From Crossiella sp. S99.2 (GTDB lineage Bacteria > Actinomycetota > Actinomycetes > Mycobacteriales > Pseudonocardiaceae), in contig NZ_JALMDK010000008.1 in the NCBI RefSeq assembly GCF_023094165.1, forward strand, positions 124,001 to 188,000: a stretch of 64,000 bases of DNA, in the 5' to 3' direction. Below are positions 17,046 to 27,866 of the stretch, one piece after another. A program made the position numbers and the translations under genes. How positions within the stretch are numbered: the first letter of the stretch is position 1; the number at the start of each line of letters is the position of its first letter. Below the pieces are notes generated by a model, which saw only the letters and a program-made list of their open reading frames with translations, did no database searches and was not told the DNA's origin.

Positions 17046-18383
17046 ATGCAGACCAGAAACCCGCGCCGCAGTTGGGTGCAGCCACTCTGCTGGACCGCTG
17101 TCCTGCTGGACGGATTCGACCTGGTGGTCCTGGGTGTGGTGTTACCCGTGTTGCTCGCCGACGGGGTGTGGGGGCTGACTGCGGGCACCGGCGCGGCGGT
17201 GTCGACCATCGGGTTGGTCGGGATGATGATCGGCGGGCTGACGATCGGGACCGTCACCGATGTCATCGGGCGCCGGAAAACGTTGATCTTGTCGGTGACG
17301 ATCTTCTCCGTGTGCACGTTGTTGTGCGCGTTCGCGCCCTCGGCGCTGATCTTCGGGGCGTTGCGGTTCCTGGCGGGGTTGGGACTGGGTGGGTGTTTGC
17401 CTACGGCGATCAGCATGGTGTCCGAGGCCAGTGCGGAGCGGGGACGCTCCAGCAGCGCGGCCACGCTGGTGATGACCGGGTACCACGCGGGTGCGGTGCT
17501 GACTTCGTTGCTGGGACTGCTGTTGATCCCGCAGTTGGGGTGGCGGGCCATGTTCGTCGCCGGGGCGCTGCCCGCGCTGGTGTTGGTGCCGTTGATGATC
17601 CGGCATCTGCCGGAGTCCGCCGCCTTCGAGCGCGCCCGCGCCGAGGTGGCCGCCGGGTCGAGCACGGCCGCGGCGGGCACCGTGGTGCGCACGCTGTTCC
17701 AGGGCCGGCTGTTGCGGGCCACCATCGCGTTCTGGGTCAGCACCTTCCTCGGGCTGGTGCTGGTCTACGGGCTCAACACCTGGCTTCCGCAGATCATGCG
17801 CCAGGCCGGGTATCCGCTGGGTGACGCGCTCGGGTTGCTGCTCACCCTCAACGTCGGCGCGGTGGTCGGGCTGCTCATCGCCGGGCGGGTCGCGGACCGG
17901 GTCGGCGTGCGCAAATCGGTGATCGGCTGGTTCCTCGGCGCCGCGGTGTTCCTGGCCCTGTTCAGCCTGCGGCTGCCCACCCTCGGGCTGTACGTGGTGG
18001 TCTTCCTGGCCGGCTGCTTCGTCTTCAGCGCGCAGGTGCTGATCTACGCCTACACCCAGCACGTCTACCCGCCGCACGCCCGCGCCACCGGGCTGGGCTG
18101 GACCACCGGCATGGGCCGGCTCGGCGGCATCACCGGACCGCTGCTGGGGGGTTGGCTGGTCGCGGCGGGCATCGCCTATCCGTGGGGTTTCTACCTGTTC
18201 GCGGTGATCGGGCTGCTTGCCGCGGTGGCGGTGGCCGTGGTGGCCGGGCGCGGGGCGGGACGGGTGCCGACCGAACGGTCGGAACCGGCGCGGCCGGAGG
18301 CGGAACGGCAGGGGGCGAGGCGAGAGCCGGAAGCCGCGCCGGGAGCCCAGGCGGGAGCGGGGCCGGAGGCCGTGCAGGCGTGA
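17046..18383 (+). CDS. MFS transporter, aromatic acid:H+ symporter (AAHS) family
   Basis: A twelve-helix transporter of about 445 residues. The first helix has the AAHS signature acidic residues (LLDGFDLVVLG). The loop after helix 2 has the MFS motif in TDVIGRRKTL, and the sixth-helix region has the LGWRAMFVAGALPAL pattern of PcaK/BenK-like proteins. GAAGGAG precedes the start; the GTG at 17043 and the ATG at 17046 are adjacent and the ATG has better spacing. The C-terminal 45 residues are an unusual Ala/Glu/Arg-rich cytoplasmic tail. The substrate is probably a protonated aromatic acid, regulated by the divergent IclR. Confidence 0.88.
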   Translation: MQTRNPRRSWVQPLCWTAVLLDGFDLVVLGVVLPVLLADGVWGLTAGTGAAVSTIGLVGMMIGGLTIGTVTDVIGRRKTLILSVTIFSVCTLLCAFAPSALIFGALRFLAGLGLGGCLPTAISMVSEASAERGRSSSAATLVMTGYHAGAVLTSLLGLLLIPQLGWRAMFVAGALPALVLVPLMIRHLPESAAFERARAEVAAGSSTAAAGTVVRTLFQGRLLRATIAFWVSTFLGLVLVYGLNTWLPQIMRQAGYPLGDALGLLLTLNVGAVVGLLIAGRVADRVGVRKSVIGWFLGAAVFLALFSLRLPTLGLYVVVFLAGCFVFSAQVLIYAYTQHVYPPHARATGLGWTTGMGRLGGITGPLLGGWLVAAGIAYPWGFYLFAVIGLLAAVAVAVVAGRGAGRVPTERSEPARPEAERQGARREPEAAPGAQAGAGPEAVQA

Positions 18384-18420
18384 GCGGGGGTGCGCCGGGG
18401 CCACTGGCATGCTGATGGTC

Positions 18421-19122
18421 ATGGTGCGCGCGAACCTCGACAAGCAGACCAGCCAGGTGTCGGCCATGTTCGACCAGGTCGCCGACGGCTACGACCGCAC
18501 CCGCGCCCGCCTGTGGTGGGGCCGGATGGACGCCTGGGGCCGGGAGATGGCCGCCGCGGCCGGCGCCGGACCCGGCAAGCGCGTCCTGGATGTGGCCGCG
18601 GGCACCGGGACCTCCACCGCGGCCCTGGCCGCCACCGGCGCGCGAGCGGTGGCCAGCGACCTCTCCCTCGGCATGCTCGGCGTGGCCGGCCGCCGCCACC
18701 CGGGCATGCCGCGGATCGCCGCCGACGCACTGGCGCTGCCCTTCGCCAGGGGCGCTTTCGACGCGGTGACCATCTCCTTCGGGCTGCGCAACATCGCCGA
18801 CTCGACCGCCGCGCTGCGCGAGATGCTCGCGGTCACCCGGCCCGGCGGACGCCTGGTTGTCTGCGAGTTCAGCATCCCGCCGCAGCGCCTCAACGGCGCG
18901 CTGTTCACGGCTTACCTGCGGCACGTCATCCCGCTGATCGCCCGCCGGGTCAGCACCAACCCCGAGGCATACCAGTACCTCGCCGAGTCCATCCAGGCCT
19001 GGCACACCCCGCCCCGGCTCGGCGAGCAGCTCACCGCGGCCGGCTGGACCCGGGTGGCCTGGCGACCGCTCTCCGGGGGCGTGGTGCACCTGCACGTGGG
19101 CACCGCCCCGGCCGCGAAATAG
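18421..19122 (+). CDS. menG: UbiE/MenG-type demethylmenaquinone methyltransferase
   Basis: A 233-residue class I methyltransferase. The start is the third of three closely spaced in-frame ATGs (18409, 18415, 18421), giving MVRANLDKQTSQVSAMFDQV. VADGYDRTR, the SAM motif VLDVAAGTGTST, then FDAVTISFGLRNIADSTAAL and GGRLVVCEFS match UbiE/MenG motifs, including the FGLRN signature. It would methylate demethylmenaquinone at the membrane in menaquinone biosynthesis. It follows the MFS gene by about 40 nt, so co-transcription is possible though functionally unrelated. A paralogous role in another quinone cannot be excluded. Confidence 0.85.
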   Translation: MVRANLDKQTSQVSAMFDQVADGYDRTRARLWWGRMDAWGREMAAAAGAGPGKRVLDVAAGTGTSTAALAATGARAVASDLSLGMLGVAGRRHPGMPRIAADALALPFARGAFDAVTISFGLRNIADSTAALREMLAVTRPGGRLVVCEFSIPPQRLNGALFTAYLRHVIPLIARRVSTNPEAYQYLAESIQAWHTPPRLGEQLTAAGWTRVAWRPLSGGVVHLHVGTAPAAK

Positions 19123-19217
19123 CCCTGGGGGACACCGAATCCCGCCCCTCCGGGCACACCCAGCGGCAGCCCGGCGGGTCCCGGGAATAACCGTGACGGG
19201 AACCGCTTTCCGTCCAC

Positions 19218-19643
19218 ATGCGACTGTCGATCCGGGCCATCCTGGCCGCCCTGGCACTGCTTGGCTCGGTGCTGCTCGCCCCAGCCGCCTCCGCCACCCC
19301 CGCCCGCGGGGTCACCGCGAAACTGCTCGCCCAGCACACCGTCGGCGACACCGACTACGTGCTGCGTGAGATCACCATCGCCGCCGGCGGCAGCACCGGC
19401 TGGCACCGCCACCTCGGCACCCTGCACGGCGTGGTCCGCGGCGGCGTGCTCAGCCACTTCGCAGCCGACTGCGCCAGCGACGGCGTCTACCGCCGCGGCC
19501 AGACGATCACGGAACGGCCCGACTACGTGCACGTCGGCCGCAACCTGGGCACCGAACCCCTGGTCCTGGAAGTCCTCTACGTCCTCCCGCACGGCGCCCC
19601 GCTCGCCGTCGACGAACCCAACCCGGGATGTGAGTTCGAGTGA
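19218..19643 (+). CDS. Secreted cupin-domain protein
   Basis: A 141-residue protein. Residues 1-26 are a signal peptide (MRLSIRAILAAL, then a hydrophobic stretch ending PAASA). The rest is a single cupin barrel: GGSTGWHRHLGTLHGVVRGG has the metal-ligand G-x-H-x-H pattern and the second cupin box is around DYVHVGRNLG. Two cysteines could form a disulfide outside the cell. It overlaps the next methyltransferase gene by 4 nt, so the two are coupled. Function is unknown beyond metal binding. Confidence 0.8.
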   Translation: MRLSIRAILAALALLGSVLLAPAASATPARGVTAKLLAQHTVGDTDYVLREITIAAGGSTGWHRHLGTLHGVVRGGVLSHFAADCASDGVYRRGQTITERPDYVHVGRNLGTEPLVLEVLYVLPHGAPLAVDEPNPGCEFE

Positions 19644-20521
19644 GCACCCAGATCCGGCTGCCCGTCGCCGTCGGGTTCACCGGCCTGATGACCGCCTACA
19701 ACCGCGCGGTCGAAACCGCCCGCCCGGACGCGCTGTTCACCGACCCCCTGGCCGCCCGGTTCGTCGAGGTCGCCGGGGACACCACCCTGGCCGGACTGCC
19801 CCGGCTGGGACCCGCCGCCGAAGACGGCTCCTCCGAGCTGTGGACCGGCATGAACGGCTACCTCGCCGGCCGCACCGTCTGCTACGACCGGGCCATCCAG
19901 GCCGCCACCGCCAAGGAACACGGGCCGCGGCAGGTCGTGCTGCTCGGCGCCGGACTGGACACCCGCGCGTTCCGGCTCGCGCTGCCCGCCGGGACCGTGC
20001 TCTACGAGGTCGACACCGCCGAGGTGCACGAGTTCAAATCCGCCGTGCTCGCCGGGCATCTGCCCAGCACGCCACGGATCCCGGTGCCGGTGGACCTGCG
20101 GGAGGACTGGCCGCGGGCGTTGCGCCGAGCCGGATTCAACCCCGCCTGGCCGACCGTGTGGGTGGCCGAGGGACTGCTCATGTACTTCCCGGAAACCGCA
20201 GCCAACGCGCTCCTGGACACCGTCACCGAGCAGACCGCGGCCGGCAGCACCCTGCTCACCGAGTACATGTCCCGCCGCCCGCGGATGACCGACGCCGTGC
20301 TCACCGACCCGCAGGACCACGCGCTGTGCGAACTCCTGGTCGCCAACACCGTCGGCGGACCCGACCCGGACCCGGCGACCTGGCTGGCCGAGCACGGCTG
20401 GACCGGCGGACACCTCGACCTCCTGGACCAGCTCACCGAACTCGGCCGCCCGCACCCCACCCTGTTCGACCGGAGCATCCCCGAACCGCTGCGAGTGCAC
20501 CTGATCTCCGGGCGGCACTGA
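19640..20521 (+). CDS. SAM-dependent methyltransferase, LCM/TIGR00027 family
   Basis: A 293-residue protein from a GTG overlapping the cupin stop. FTDPLAARFV, then RQVVLLGAGLDTRAFRL (SAM site near 95-110), LYEVDTAEVHEFK and VWVAEGLLMYF are the hallmark motifs of the leucine-carboxyl-methyltransferase-like family, expanded in mycobacteria and relatives. Substrates are mostly unknown. Translational coupling to the secreted cupin gene is seen in the sequence, but the linked pathway is not clear. Confidence 0.85.
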   Translation: MSTQIRLPVAVGFTGLMTAYNRAVETARPDALFTDPLAARFVEVAGDTTLAGLPRLGPAAEDGSSELWTGMNGYLAGRTVCYDRAIQAATAKEHGPRQVVLLGAGLDTRAFRLALPAGTVLYEVDTAEVHEFKSAVLAGHLPSTPRIPVPVDLREDWPRALRRAGFNPAWPTVWVAEGLLMYFPETAANALLDTVTEQTAAGSTLLTEYMSRRPRMTDAVLTDPQDHALCELLVANTVGGPDPDPATWLAEHGWTGGHLDLLDQLTELGRPHPTLFDRSIPEPLRVHLISGRH

Positions 20522-20596
20522 TCTACTGGGCGCACTGAAAATCCGGCCAACTGAACAGTCCACAGCCGAGCTGTACTTCTGATTAGGATTCGGGGC

Positions 20597-21025
20597 ATGA
20601 CGGACAGCGGGGAGCTGGCGGAGGAGCTGCGCACCGCGATCGGCGCCCTGGTGCGCACCGCGCGCGGCGGACAGCTGATGCCACCCGGCGAGCTGGCCCT
20701 GCTCGGGCACCTGGACCGGGAAGGCCCGCTGACCACCGCGGAACTGGCCGGGCGACGTCAGATCCGGCACCAGTCCGCGGCCAAGGCGGTCAAGGAACTC
20801 GTGGCCGCCGGACTCATCGAACCGGGTAGGCACGCCACCGACGGCCGCAAAGTGCCGCTGCGCCTGACCGCCGCCGGGCGGGAACTCCTGGACACCGAAC
20901 GCCGCCGCCGCGCGGACCGGCTGGCCGCCGCGATCGAGGAACTCTCCCCCGGCGAACGCGCCGAGGTGGCCCGGCTGACCGCGTTGCTGACCCGCCTCAC
21001 CGCGCACATCCGCGCCGAACAGTAA
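20597..21025 (+). CDS. MarR-family transcriptional regulator
   Basis: A 142-residue winged-helix protein. PLTTAELAGRRQIRHQSAAK is the recognition region and LIEPGRHATDGRKVPLRLT is the wing. It has normal MarR length with N- and C-terminal dimerisation helices. It is followed by a strong T-tailed hairpin. It converges on the GH3 gene. No divergent partner exists; the 75-nt upstream gap holds an AT-richer stretch likely to include its promoter. Target and effector are unknown. Confidence 0.83.
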   Translation: MTDSGELAEELRTAIGALVRTARGGQLMPPGELALLGHLDREGPLTTAELAGRRQIRHQSAAKAVKELVAAGLIEPGRHATDGRKVPLRLTAAGRELLDTERRRRADRLAAAIEELSPGERAEVARLTALLTRLTAHIRAEQ

Positions 21026-21037
21026 GACCCTTCGACA

Positions 21038-21084
21038 CGGGGGTGCCCCGTCTGCCGCCCGCGCAGACGGGGCACCCCCGTTTT
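21038..21084 (+). terminator. Intrinsic terminator after the MarR gene
   Basis: An 18-bp perfect stem: 21038-21055 pairs with 21063-21080, the left arm starting CGGGGGTGCCCCG. It has a 7-nt loop and TTTT at 21081-21084. It is the clearest rho-independent terminator in the window. Confidence 0.9.
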
Positions 21085-21108
21085 CCGAACCGGACTTCGC
21101 TGACCCGG

Positions 21109-21142
21109 CCGCGCGCCTACCGAACGGTCGGTAGACGCGCGG
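21109..21142 (-). terminator. Hairpin downstream of the GH3 gene (ACCGAACGGTCGGT type)
   Basis: Arms 21109-21123 and 21128-21142 pair with one mismatch; the core is CTACCGA-ACGG-TCGGTAG. It lies 23 nt past the GH3 stop. It shares the CTACCGAnCGGTCGGTAG core with the palindrome at 4916-4957. Confidence 0.6.
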
Positions 21143-21164
21143 AATCCGGTCAACTCGACCGCGG

Positions 21165-23822
<2,658 letters not shown>

Positions 23823-23889
23823 GAACGATCCGTTCCCTTGAGGCGGAAGTTGCGGAGTGTTACGGCGCGGGCCTGGGAAAGCCGCGCCG

Positions 23890-23919
23890 ATCCTGACCGC
23901 CCGGTTACATCCGTGTCAA
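23890..23919 (-). promoter_or_regulatory. Putative sigma-70-type promoter of the GH3 gene
   Basis: On the minus strand, TTGACA (23919-23914) and CAGGAT (23895-23890) are 18 nt apart. They lie about 70 nt before the GH3 start, in a gene-free gap and in the right orientation. Confidence 0.5.
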
Positions 23920-23928
23920 GAGTTTGGT

Positions 23929-23940
23929 GGAAGCGCTCTC
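23929..23940. promoter_or_regulatory. LacI/CebR-like operator
   Basis: The minus strand reads GAGAGCGCTTCC, centred on AGCGCT, just upstream of the -35 box. CebR-type LacI repressors of beta-glucoside genes bind TGGGAGCGCTCCCA-like sites. The match is partial. Confidence 0.4.
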
Positions 23941-24036
23941 GCATGCTCCCGCCTGCGCATTCGGACTAGCGCTTGATCACTTACCTGAACCAGCAGCGTG
24001 GCAGGCGTGTCCGAATAGCGAAAGTTCCCGAATCGA

Positions 24037-24603
24037 TCAGGTGCGCACGATCTGGCGAACCGCCTCGGTGACGGTCTCTCGCCGGGCCTTCTTGGTGGTG
24101 ACGAACTTGGTCGAGGCCGCGTCCGGGTTACCCGGCGTCCACATCGTCGAGAGCACCAGCACCAGGCTCAGCAGGCCCGCCGCGGGGATGTGTCCCGGCA
24201 GCCGCCCGTCCGCCTGCGCGGCCTCGATCGCGGCGATCTTGTCCCGGTGCGCCTGCGCCACCCGCTCGTGCAGCGGCCCGTCCGCGCCGCGCTCCAGGCG
24301 GTGCCAGGCGGAGAGCCGGACCACCTCGGGGGACTGCCAGAACCGGTCGAAGAGCCGTCCCGCGTAGCCGGGCAGGTCGTCGGCGTCGATCGGCACCTCA
24401 TTGACGGTGCCGTTGACCAGCAGGTCGAACGCGGCGTCGAAGAGCTGCTCCTTGTTGCCGAAGTAGGAGTAGATCATCGCCTTGTTGGCCTTGGCCTGCT
24501 CCGCGATCCGGTCCACCCGGGCGCCGGCGATGCCGTAGGCGGCGAACTCGGCGATGGCCGCGTCCAACAGCCGACGTTTGGTTTGTTCCGCGTCACGAGC
24601 CAT
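24037..24603 (-). CDS. TetR-family transcriptional regulator
   Basis: A 188-residue regulator from the ATG at 24603 (MARDAEQTKRRLLDAAIAEF); upstream in-frame starts would run through the promoter region. The helix-turn-helix is at about 25-46 (GARVDRIAEQAKANKAMIYS) followed by YFGNKEQLFDAAF. The ligand domain is of the TetR_C type, with W-H-R-L-E-R. It is divergent from an F420-type oxidoreductase gene, 109 nt apart. The C-terminal RETVTEAVRQIVRT is normal. The effector is unknown. Confidence 0.87.
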   Translation of the reverse strand: MARDAEQTKRRLLDAAIAEFAAYGIAGARVDRIAEQAKANKAMIYSYFGNKEQLFDAAFDLLVNGTVNEVPIDADDLPGYAGRLFDRFWQSPEVVRLSAWHRLERGADGPLHERVAQAHRDKIAAIEAAQADGRLPGHIPAAGLLSLVLVLSTMWTPGNPDAASTKFVTTKKARRETVTEAVRQIVRT

Positions 24604-24673
24604 TCCGGCAGGGAAACAGCGGGTAGTGGGTTTGTCAACAGAATGGTTGGTTGGCTGACAGTCCATTGTGGAC

Positions 24674-24702
24674 TTGACCTGGAGTGTGCTCCAAGGTCTA
24701 GC
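24674..24702 (+). promoter_or_regulatory. MerR-type promoter with palindromic spacer
   Basis: The -35 TTGACC (24674-24679) and the TCTAGC (24697-24702) are separated by 17 nt. The spacer contains TGGAG-TGTG-CTCCA (24680-24693). A palindrome between -35 and -10 is the architecture bound by MerR-family activators. The oxidoreductase ATG follows at 24713 with GGAGGG just upstream of it. Confidence 0.5.
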
Positions 24703-24712
24703 GTCGGAGGGC

Positions 24713-25597
24713 ATGCGACTGGGCATCCACCTCACCACCTTCAACCACCCCGCTGACCCGGCCGGACTGGCCGCCGAGCTGGCCGCTACCGGGCGTGCCG
24801 TCGAGGCCGCCGGCGCGGAAACGCTGTCGGTGATGGACCACTACTTCCAGATGGAACAGAACGGTCTGGCCGAACATCCGATGCTGGAGGGTTACACCAC
24901 CCTCGGCTTCCTGGCCGCGCACACCAGCGCGGCCCGGCTGGGGCTGCTGGTCACCGGCGTCACCTACCGCCACCCCGGGCTGCTGGCCAAGATCGTCACC
25001 ACCCTGGACGTGCTCTCCGGCGGCCGCGCCTTCCTCGGCATCGGCGCCGCCTGGTACGACCGGGAACACCGTGGCCTTGGCGTGCCGTACCCGGCCACGG
25101 CCGAGCGGTTCGAGCGCCTGGAGGAGACGCTCCAGATCTGCGGCCAGATGTGGGATCCGGCCGGCAACGGGGCCTACGCGGGCAAGCACTACCAGCTCGC
25201 CGAGACGCTGAACTCGCCGCCCGCGGTCAGTTCGCCACGGCCGCGCATCCTGATCGGCGGTGGCGGTGAGCGCAAGACGTTGCGGCTGGTCGCCCAGTAC
25301 GCCGACGCCTGCAACCTGTTCGCCATCGGGGTGGAGGGGGTCAAACACAAGCTGGGCGTGCTGGACGCGCACTGCGCCGACCTGGGCCGCGACCCGGCCG
25401 AGGTTCAGCGCACCCTGCTCTACCGCAGCGCGGCCCTGGACAGTGGCGATCTGGACCAGACCACCCGCGAACTGGCCGAGTACGCCGCACTGGGCATCAG
25501 CACGGTGATCCTGGTGCCGCCGGGCGAGGGCAGCCCGGCGGAGTGGATCGAGCGGCGCTGCGTCCCGCTGGCGCCGAAACTCGCCGAACTCGGCTGA
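24713..25597 (+). CDS. LLM-class F420-dependent oxidoreductase
   Basis: A 294-residue luciferase-like TIM-barrel protein, starting MRLGIHLTTFNHPADPAG after a GGAGGG site. Conserved blocks are SVMDHYFQM, GVTYRHPGLLAKIVTTLDVL, GGRAFLGIGAAWYDREH and ILIGGGGERKTLRLVAQYAD. They place it in the F420-dependent subgroup (TIGR03560-like). It transfers hydride using F420 or FMN in the cytosol; the substrate is unknown. TetR is divergent, and the promoter has MerR-type geometry. Confidence 0.88.
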   Translation: MRLGIHLTTFNHPADPAGLAAELAATGRAVEAAGAETLSVMDHYFQMEQNGLAEHPMLEGYTTLGFLAAHTSAARLGLLVTGVTYRHPGLLAKIVTTLDVLSGGRAFLGIGAAWYDREHRGLGVPYPATAERFERLEETLQICGQMWDPAGNGAYAGKHYQLAETLNSPPAVSSPRPRILIGGGGERKTLRLVAQYADACNLFAIGVEGVKHKLGVLDAHCADLGRDPAEVQRTLLYRSAALDSGDLDQTTRELAEYAALGISTVILVPPGEGSPAEWIERRCVPLAPKLAELG

Positions 25598-25606
25598 GCC
25601 ACTCGG

Positions 25607-26080
25607 TCACTGCTGCGGGGGCTCGGCTGCCGACAGGTGGTCGAGCACGGTGCCGGTGATCTCGGTCAGCGCGGTCAGCTGGGCCGGGGTCAGCACGTCC
25701 GCGAAGTACCGGCGGACCTGGTCGACGTGCAGGGGCGCGGCCGCCTCGATGGTGGCGCGCCCCTGGCCGGTCAGGGTGGCGAAGGCGCCCCGGCCGTCGG
25801 TCGGGCACTCCTCGCGTTGCACCAGACCGCGGTCCTGCATGCGGGTGATCTGCTTGGACAGCCTGCTTTTCTGCCACTGGAGTTCGGCGCCGAGTTCGTG
25901 CAGCCGCAGCCTGCCGTCCGGGGCCTCGGACAGGCCGACCAGCACCGCGTAGTCGGCGTCGGACAGGCCGCTCTGCCGTTGCAGCTCGCGGGCCAGGTGG
26001 GAGAGCAGCCGGGACTGCATGGCCAGGAAGCCCCGCCACGCCTGATGCTGCCGCTCGTCCAGCCATTGCTCGCCTGCCAT
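25607..26080 (-). CDS. MarR-family transcriptional regulator
   Basis: A 157-residue protein from the ATG at 26080 (MAGEQWLDERQHQAWRGFLA). The frame extends further but would overlap the divergent promoter. LRLHELGAELQWQKSRLSKQ is the DNA-recognition region and CPTDGRGAFATLT is the wing. It is divergent from GNAT-pirin, whose promoter overlaps its upstream region, so it likely represses that pair. Stress or phenolic sensing is inferred from family only. Confidence 0.85.
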   Translation of the reverse strand: MAGEQWLDERQHQAWRGFLAMQSRLLSHLARELQRQSGLSDADYAVLVGLSEAPDGRLRLHELGAELQWQKSRLSKQITRMQDRGLVQREECPTDGRGAFATLTGQGRATIEAAAPLHVDQVRRYFADVLTPAQLTALTEITGTVLDHLSAAEPPQQ

Positions 26081-26102
26081 GGCACCCACTATAGCGATGT
26101 GG

Positions 26103-26131
26103 TTGACATGGAAACCAGAGCTGATTAGCGT
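26103..26131 (+). promoter_or_regulatory. Consensus-like promoter for GNAT-pirin
   Basis: TTGACA (26103-26108), a 17-nt spacer, then TAGCGT (26126-26131), 29 nt before the GNAT start at 26160. The -35 is a perfect consensus. It lies 23 nt from the divergent marR start, so MarR binding near its own start could occlude it. Confidence 0.6.
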
Positions 26132-26159
26132 CGGGGGTGACCCGGCGATCGGAGCGGTC

Positions 26160-26462
26160 ATGGCTGAGCAGGACGTCCAGGTGACGCGGAACGAGCAGGC
26201 GAACCGGTACGAGGTGACCGTGGACGGCGTGCTCGCCGGGTTCGCCGAGTACCAGCTGCGGGACGGCCGCGCCTACTTCACCCACACCGAGGTGTTCGAG
26301 GAGTTCGGCGGCCGTGGACTCGGTGGCGTGCTGGCCGCGGACGCCTTGGCCGACACCGCAGGGCGGGACCTGGAGATCGTGCCGCTGTGCCCGTTCATCG
26401 CCCGCTACCTGACCCGCCACCCCGACTTCGCCGGCCGGGTGGCCTGGCCGGAGCAGGCGTGA
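26160..26462 (+). CDS. Small GNAT-family N-acetyltransferase (YidJ/COG2388 type)
   Basis: A 100-residue single-domain protein starting MAEQDVQVTRNEQANRYEV. YEVTVDGVLAGFAEYQL and FTHTEVFEEFGGRGLGGVLA (acetyl-CoA loop), then VPLCPFIARYLTRHPDF, match the short GNAT group typified by human GTLF3B/NATD1. The upstream longer frame is rejected because the ATG at 26160 sits correctly after the promoter. It overlaps pirin by one base (TGATG), so the two are coupled. Substrate unknown. Confidence 0.85.
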   Translation: MAEQDVQVTRNEQANRYEVTVDGVLAGFAEYQLRDGRAYFTHTEVFEEFGGRGLGGVLAADALADTAGRDLEIVPLCPFIARYLTRHPDFAGRVAWPEQA

Positions 26463-27415
26463 TGAGCAACCTCGACACCACCCCCGCGGTCACCCCCTGC
26501 CACGCCGGCGCCGGACCGGGCGCGGTCACCGAACTCCTGGAACCACGCGAGGTCCCGCTCGGCGGGCTGCGCGCGATGCGGGTGCAACGGCTGCTGCCGC
26601 AACGGGCCCGGCCCACCGTGGGCGCCTGGTGCTTTCTCGATGAGTTCGGGCCGCAGCGCCTGGACATGTCCGTGCTGCCGCATCCGCACATCGGGCTGCA
26701 GACCGTCACCTGGCCGCTGGCCGGGGAGATCCGGCACCGGGACACCGTCGGCTCGGACGCGGTGCTGCGGCCGGGGCAGCTGAACCTGATGACCGCGGGG
26801 CACGGGATCGCGCACTCGGAGTTCTCCGTCGGCGCCGACTCGGTGCTGCACGCGTTGCAGCTGTGGGTCGCGCTGCCCGCCGGCAAAGCCGATGTGGCAC
26901 CACACTTCGAGCAGCACGTCCAGTTGCCGCGATACACCGGCGACGGGGTATCGGCCGTGGTGTTCATGGGCGCGCTGGGCGAGACCGTCTCGCCCGCGAC
27001 CACCTACACGCCGCTGGTCGGGGCGGAGGTGACCCTCGAACCGGGTGGCGGTGCGCTGCCGCTGCGGCCGGACTTCGAGCACGCGGTGCTGGTGATCGAC
27101 GGATCCGTGACCATCGACGGGGTGGAGCTGGCGGCCGGGCCGTTGCTCTACCTCGGGCTGGACCGCGCCAAGCTGGAGATCGGCAGTGCGGACGGGGCTC
27201 GCCTGGTGTTGCTGGGCGGCGAGCCGTTCCCGGACGACCTGGTGATGTGGTGGAACTTCGTCGGCCGCACGCACGAGGACATCGCCGCGGCCCGGGAAGC
27301 CTGGGAGGCCCCGGATCCGGTGCGGTTCGGGGTGATTCCCGCGCACAACGGGGAGCGGATCCCGGCGCCGGTGCTGCCGACCGTCCGGCTCACTCCCCGC
27401 CGCTCACGTCGTTAG
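26462..27415 (+). CDS. Pirin-family protein
   Basis: A 317-residue bicupin. The N-terminal cupin carries the pirin metal ligands: HPHIGLQT for two His, and GHGIAHSE for His and Glu. Then comes the LQLWVALP segment typical of pirins. The C-terminal half is the Pirin_C domain with FEHAVLVIDGSV and LLGGEPFPDDLVMWWNFVG. Bacterial pirins include quercetin dioxygenases and redox regulators; which applies is unknown. It is translationally coupled to the GNAT gene. It converges on the small membrane gene with a 4-nt overlap. Confidence 0.92.
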   Translation: MSNLDTTPAVTPCHAGAGPGAVTELLEPREVPLGGLRAMRVQRLLPQRARPTVGAWCFLDEFGPQRLDMSVLPHPHIGLQTVTWPLAGEIRHRDTVGSDAVLRPGQLNLMTAGHGIAHSEFSVGADSVLHALQLWVALPAGKADVAPHFEQHVQLPRYTGDGVSAVVFMGALGETVSPATTYTPLVGAEVTLEPGGGALPLRPDFEHAVLVIDGSVTIDGVELAAGPLLYLGLDRAKLEIGSADGARLVLLGGEPFPDDLVMWWNFVGRTHEDIAAAREAWEAPDPVRFGVIPAHNGERIPAPVLPTVRLTPRRSRR

Positions 27416-27687
27416 CCGGTGTAGGTGCCCTGTTTCACCAGCTGGGCCGATTTGCCGAAGATGAACCAGCCCAGGCTGCCCAGGAACGGGTAGGCCAGCG
27501 CGACCACGATCCACAGGAACTTGCCGCCGCCGGTGAGCCGCTGGCTGCGCAGGATCGAGATCAGCGCGAACAGGAACAGCAGCAGGTACAGGATCCCGAT
27601 GATCCCGCCGGCGACGCCGAAGAGGACCCCGGCGATCCGGGTCAGCATGTCCTCGGGATTGTCTTGCGCGAGCACAGTGAGCAACAT
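27412..27687 (-). CDS. PLDc_N-domain small membrane protein
   Basis: A 91-residue protein with two hydrophobic segments (about 18-45 and 58-80). It has the KFLWIVVALAYPFLGSLGWF block diagnostic of the phospholipase D N-terminal (PLDc_N) domain found alone in many actinobacteria. The domain is thought to be a membrane anchor; no catalytic HKD motif is present. It shares four bases with the convergent pirin stop. Confidence 0.85.
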   Translation of the reverse strand: MLLTVLAQDNPEDMLTRIAGVLFGVAGGIIGILYLLLFLFALISILRSQRLTGGGKFLWIVVALAYPFLGSLGWFIFGKSAQLVKQGTYTG

Positions 27688-27866
27688 GCCCGGAAGGTAA
27701 GGCCGGAACCGGAAATCGGCCCGCCCAGTCCCCGATGATCAATCGATCGGGTGGCGAACCCGACGATCGGCGCTGTCGACGTACCCGCCCCGCGCGCTAG
27801 CTTTCGGGCACCGCGACAAACGAACCATTTGCGAACCTGGTGCGGAACACCGGCGGCGAGGTGGTC

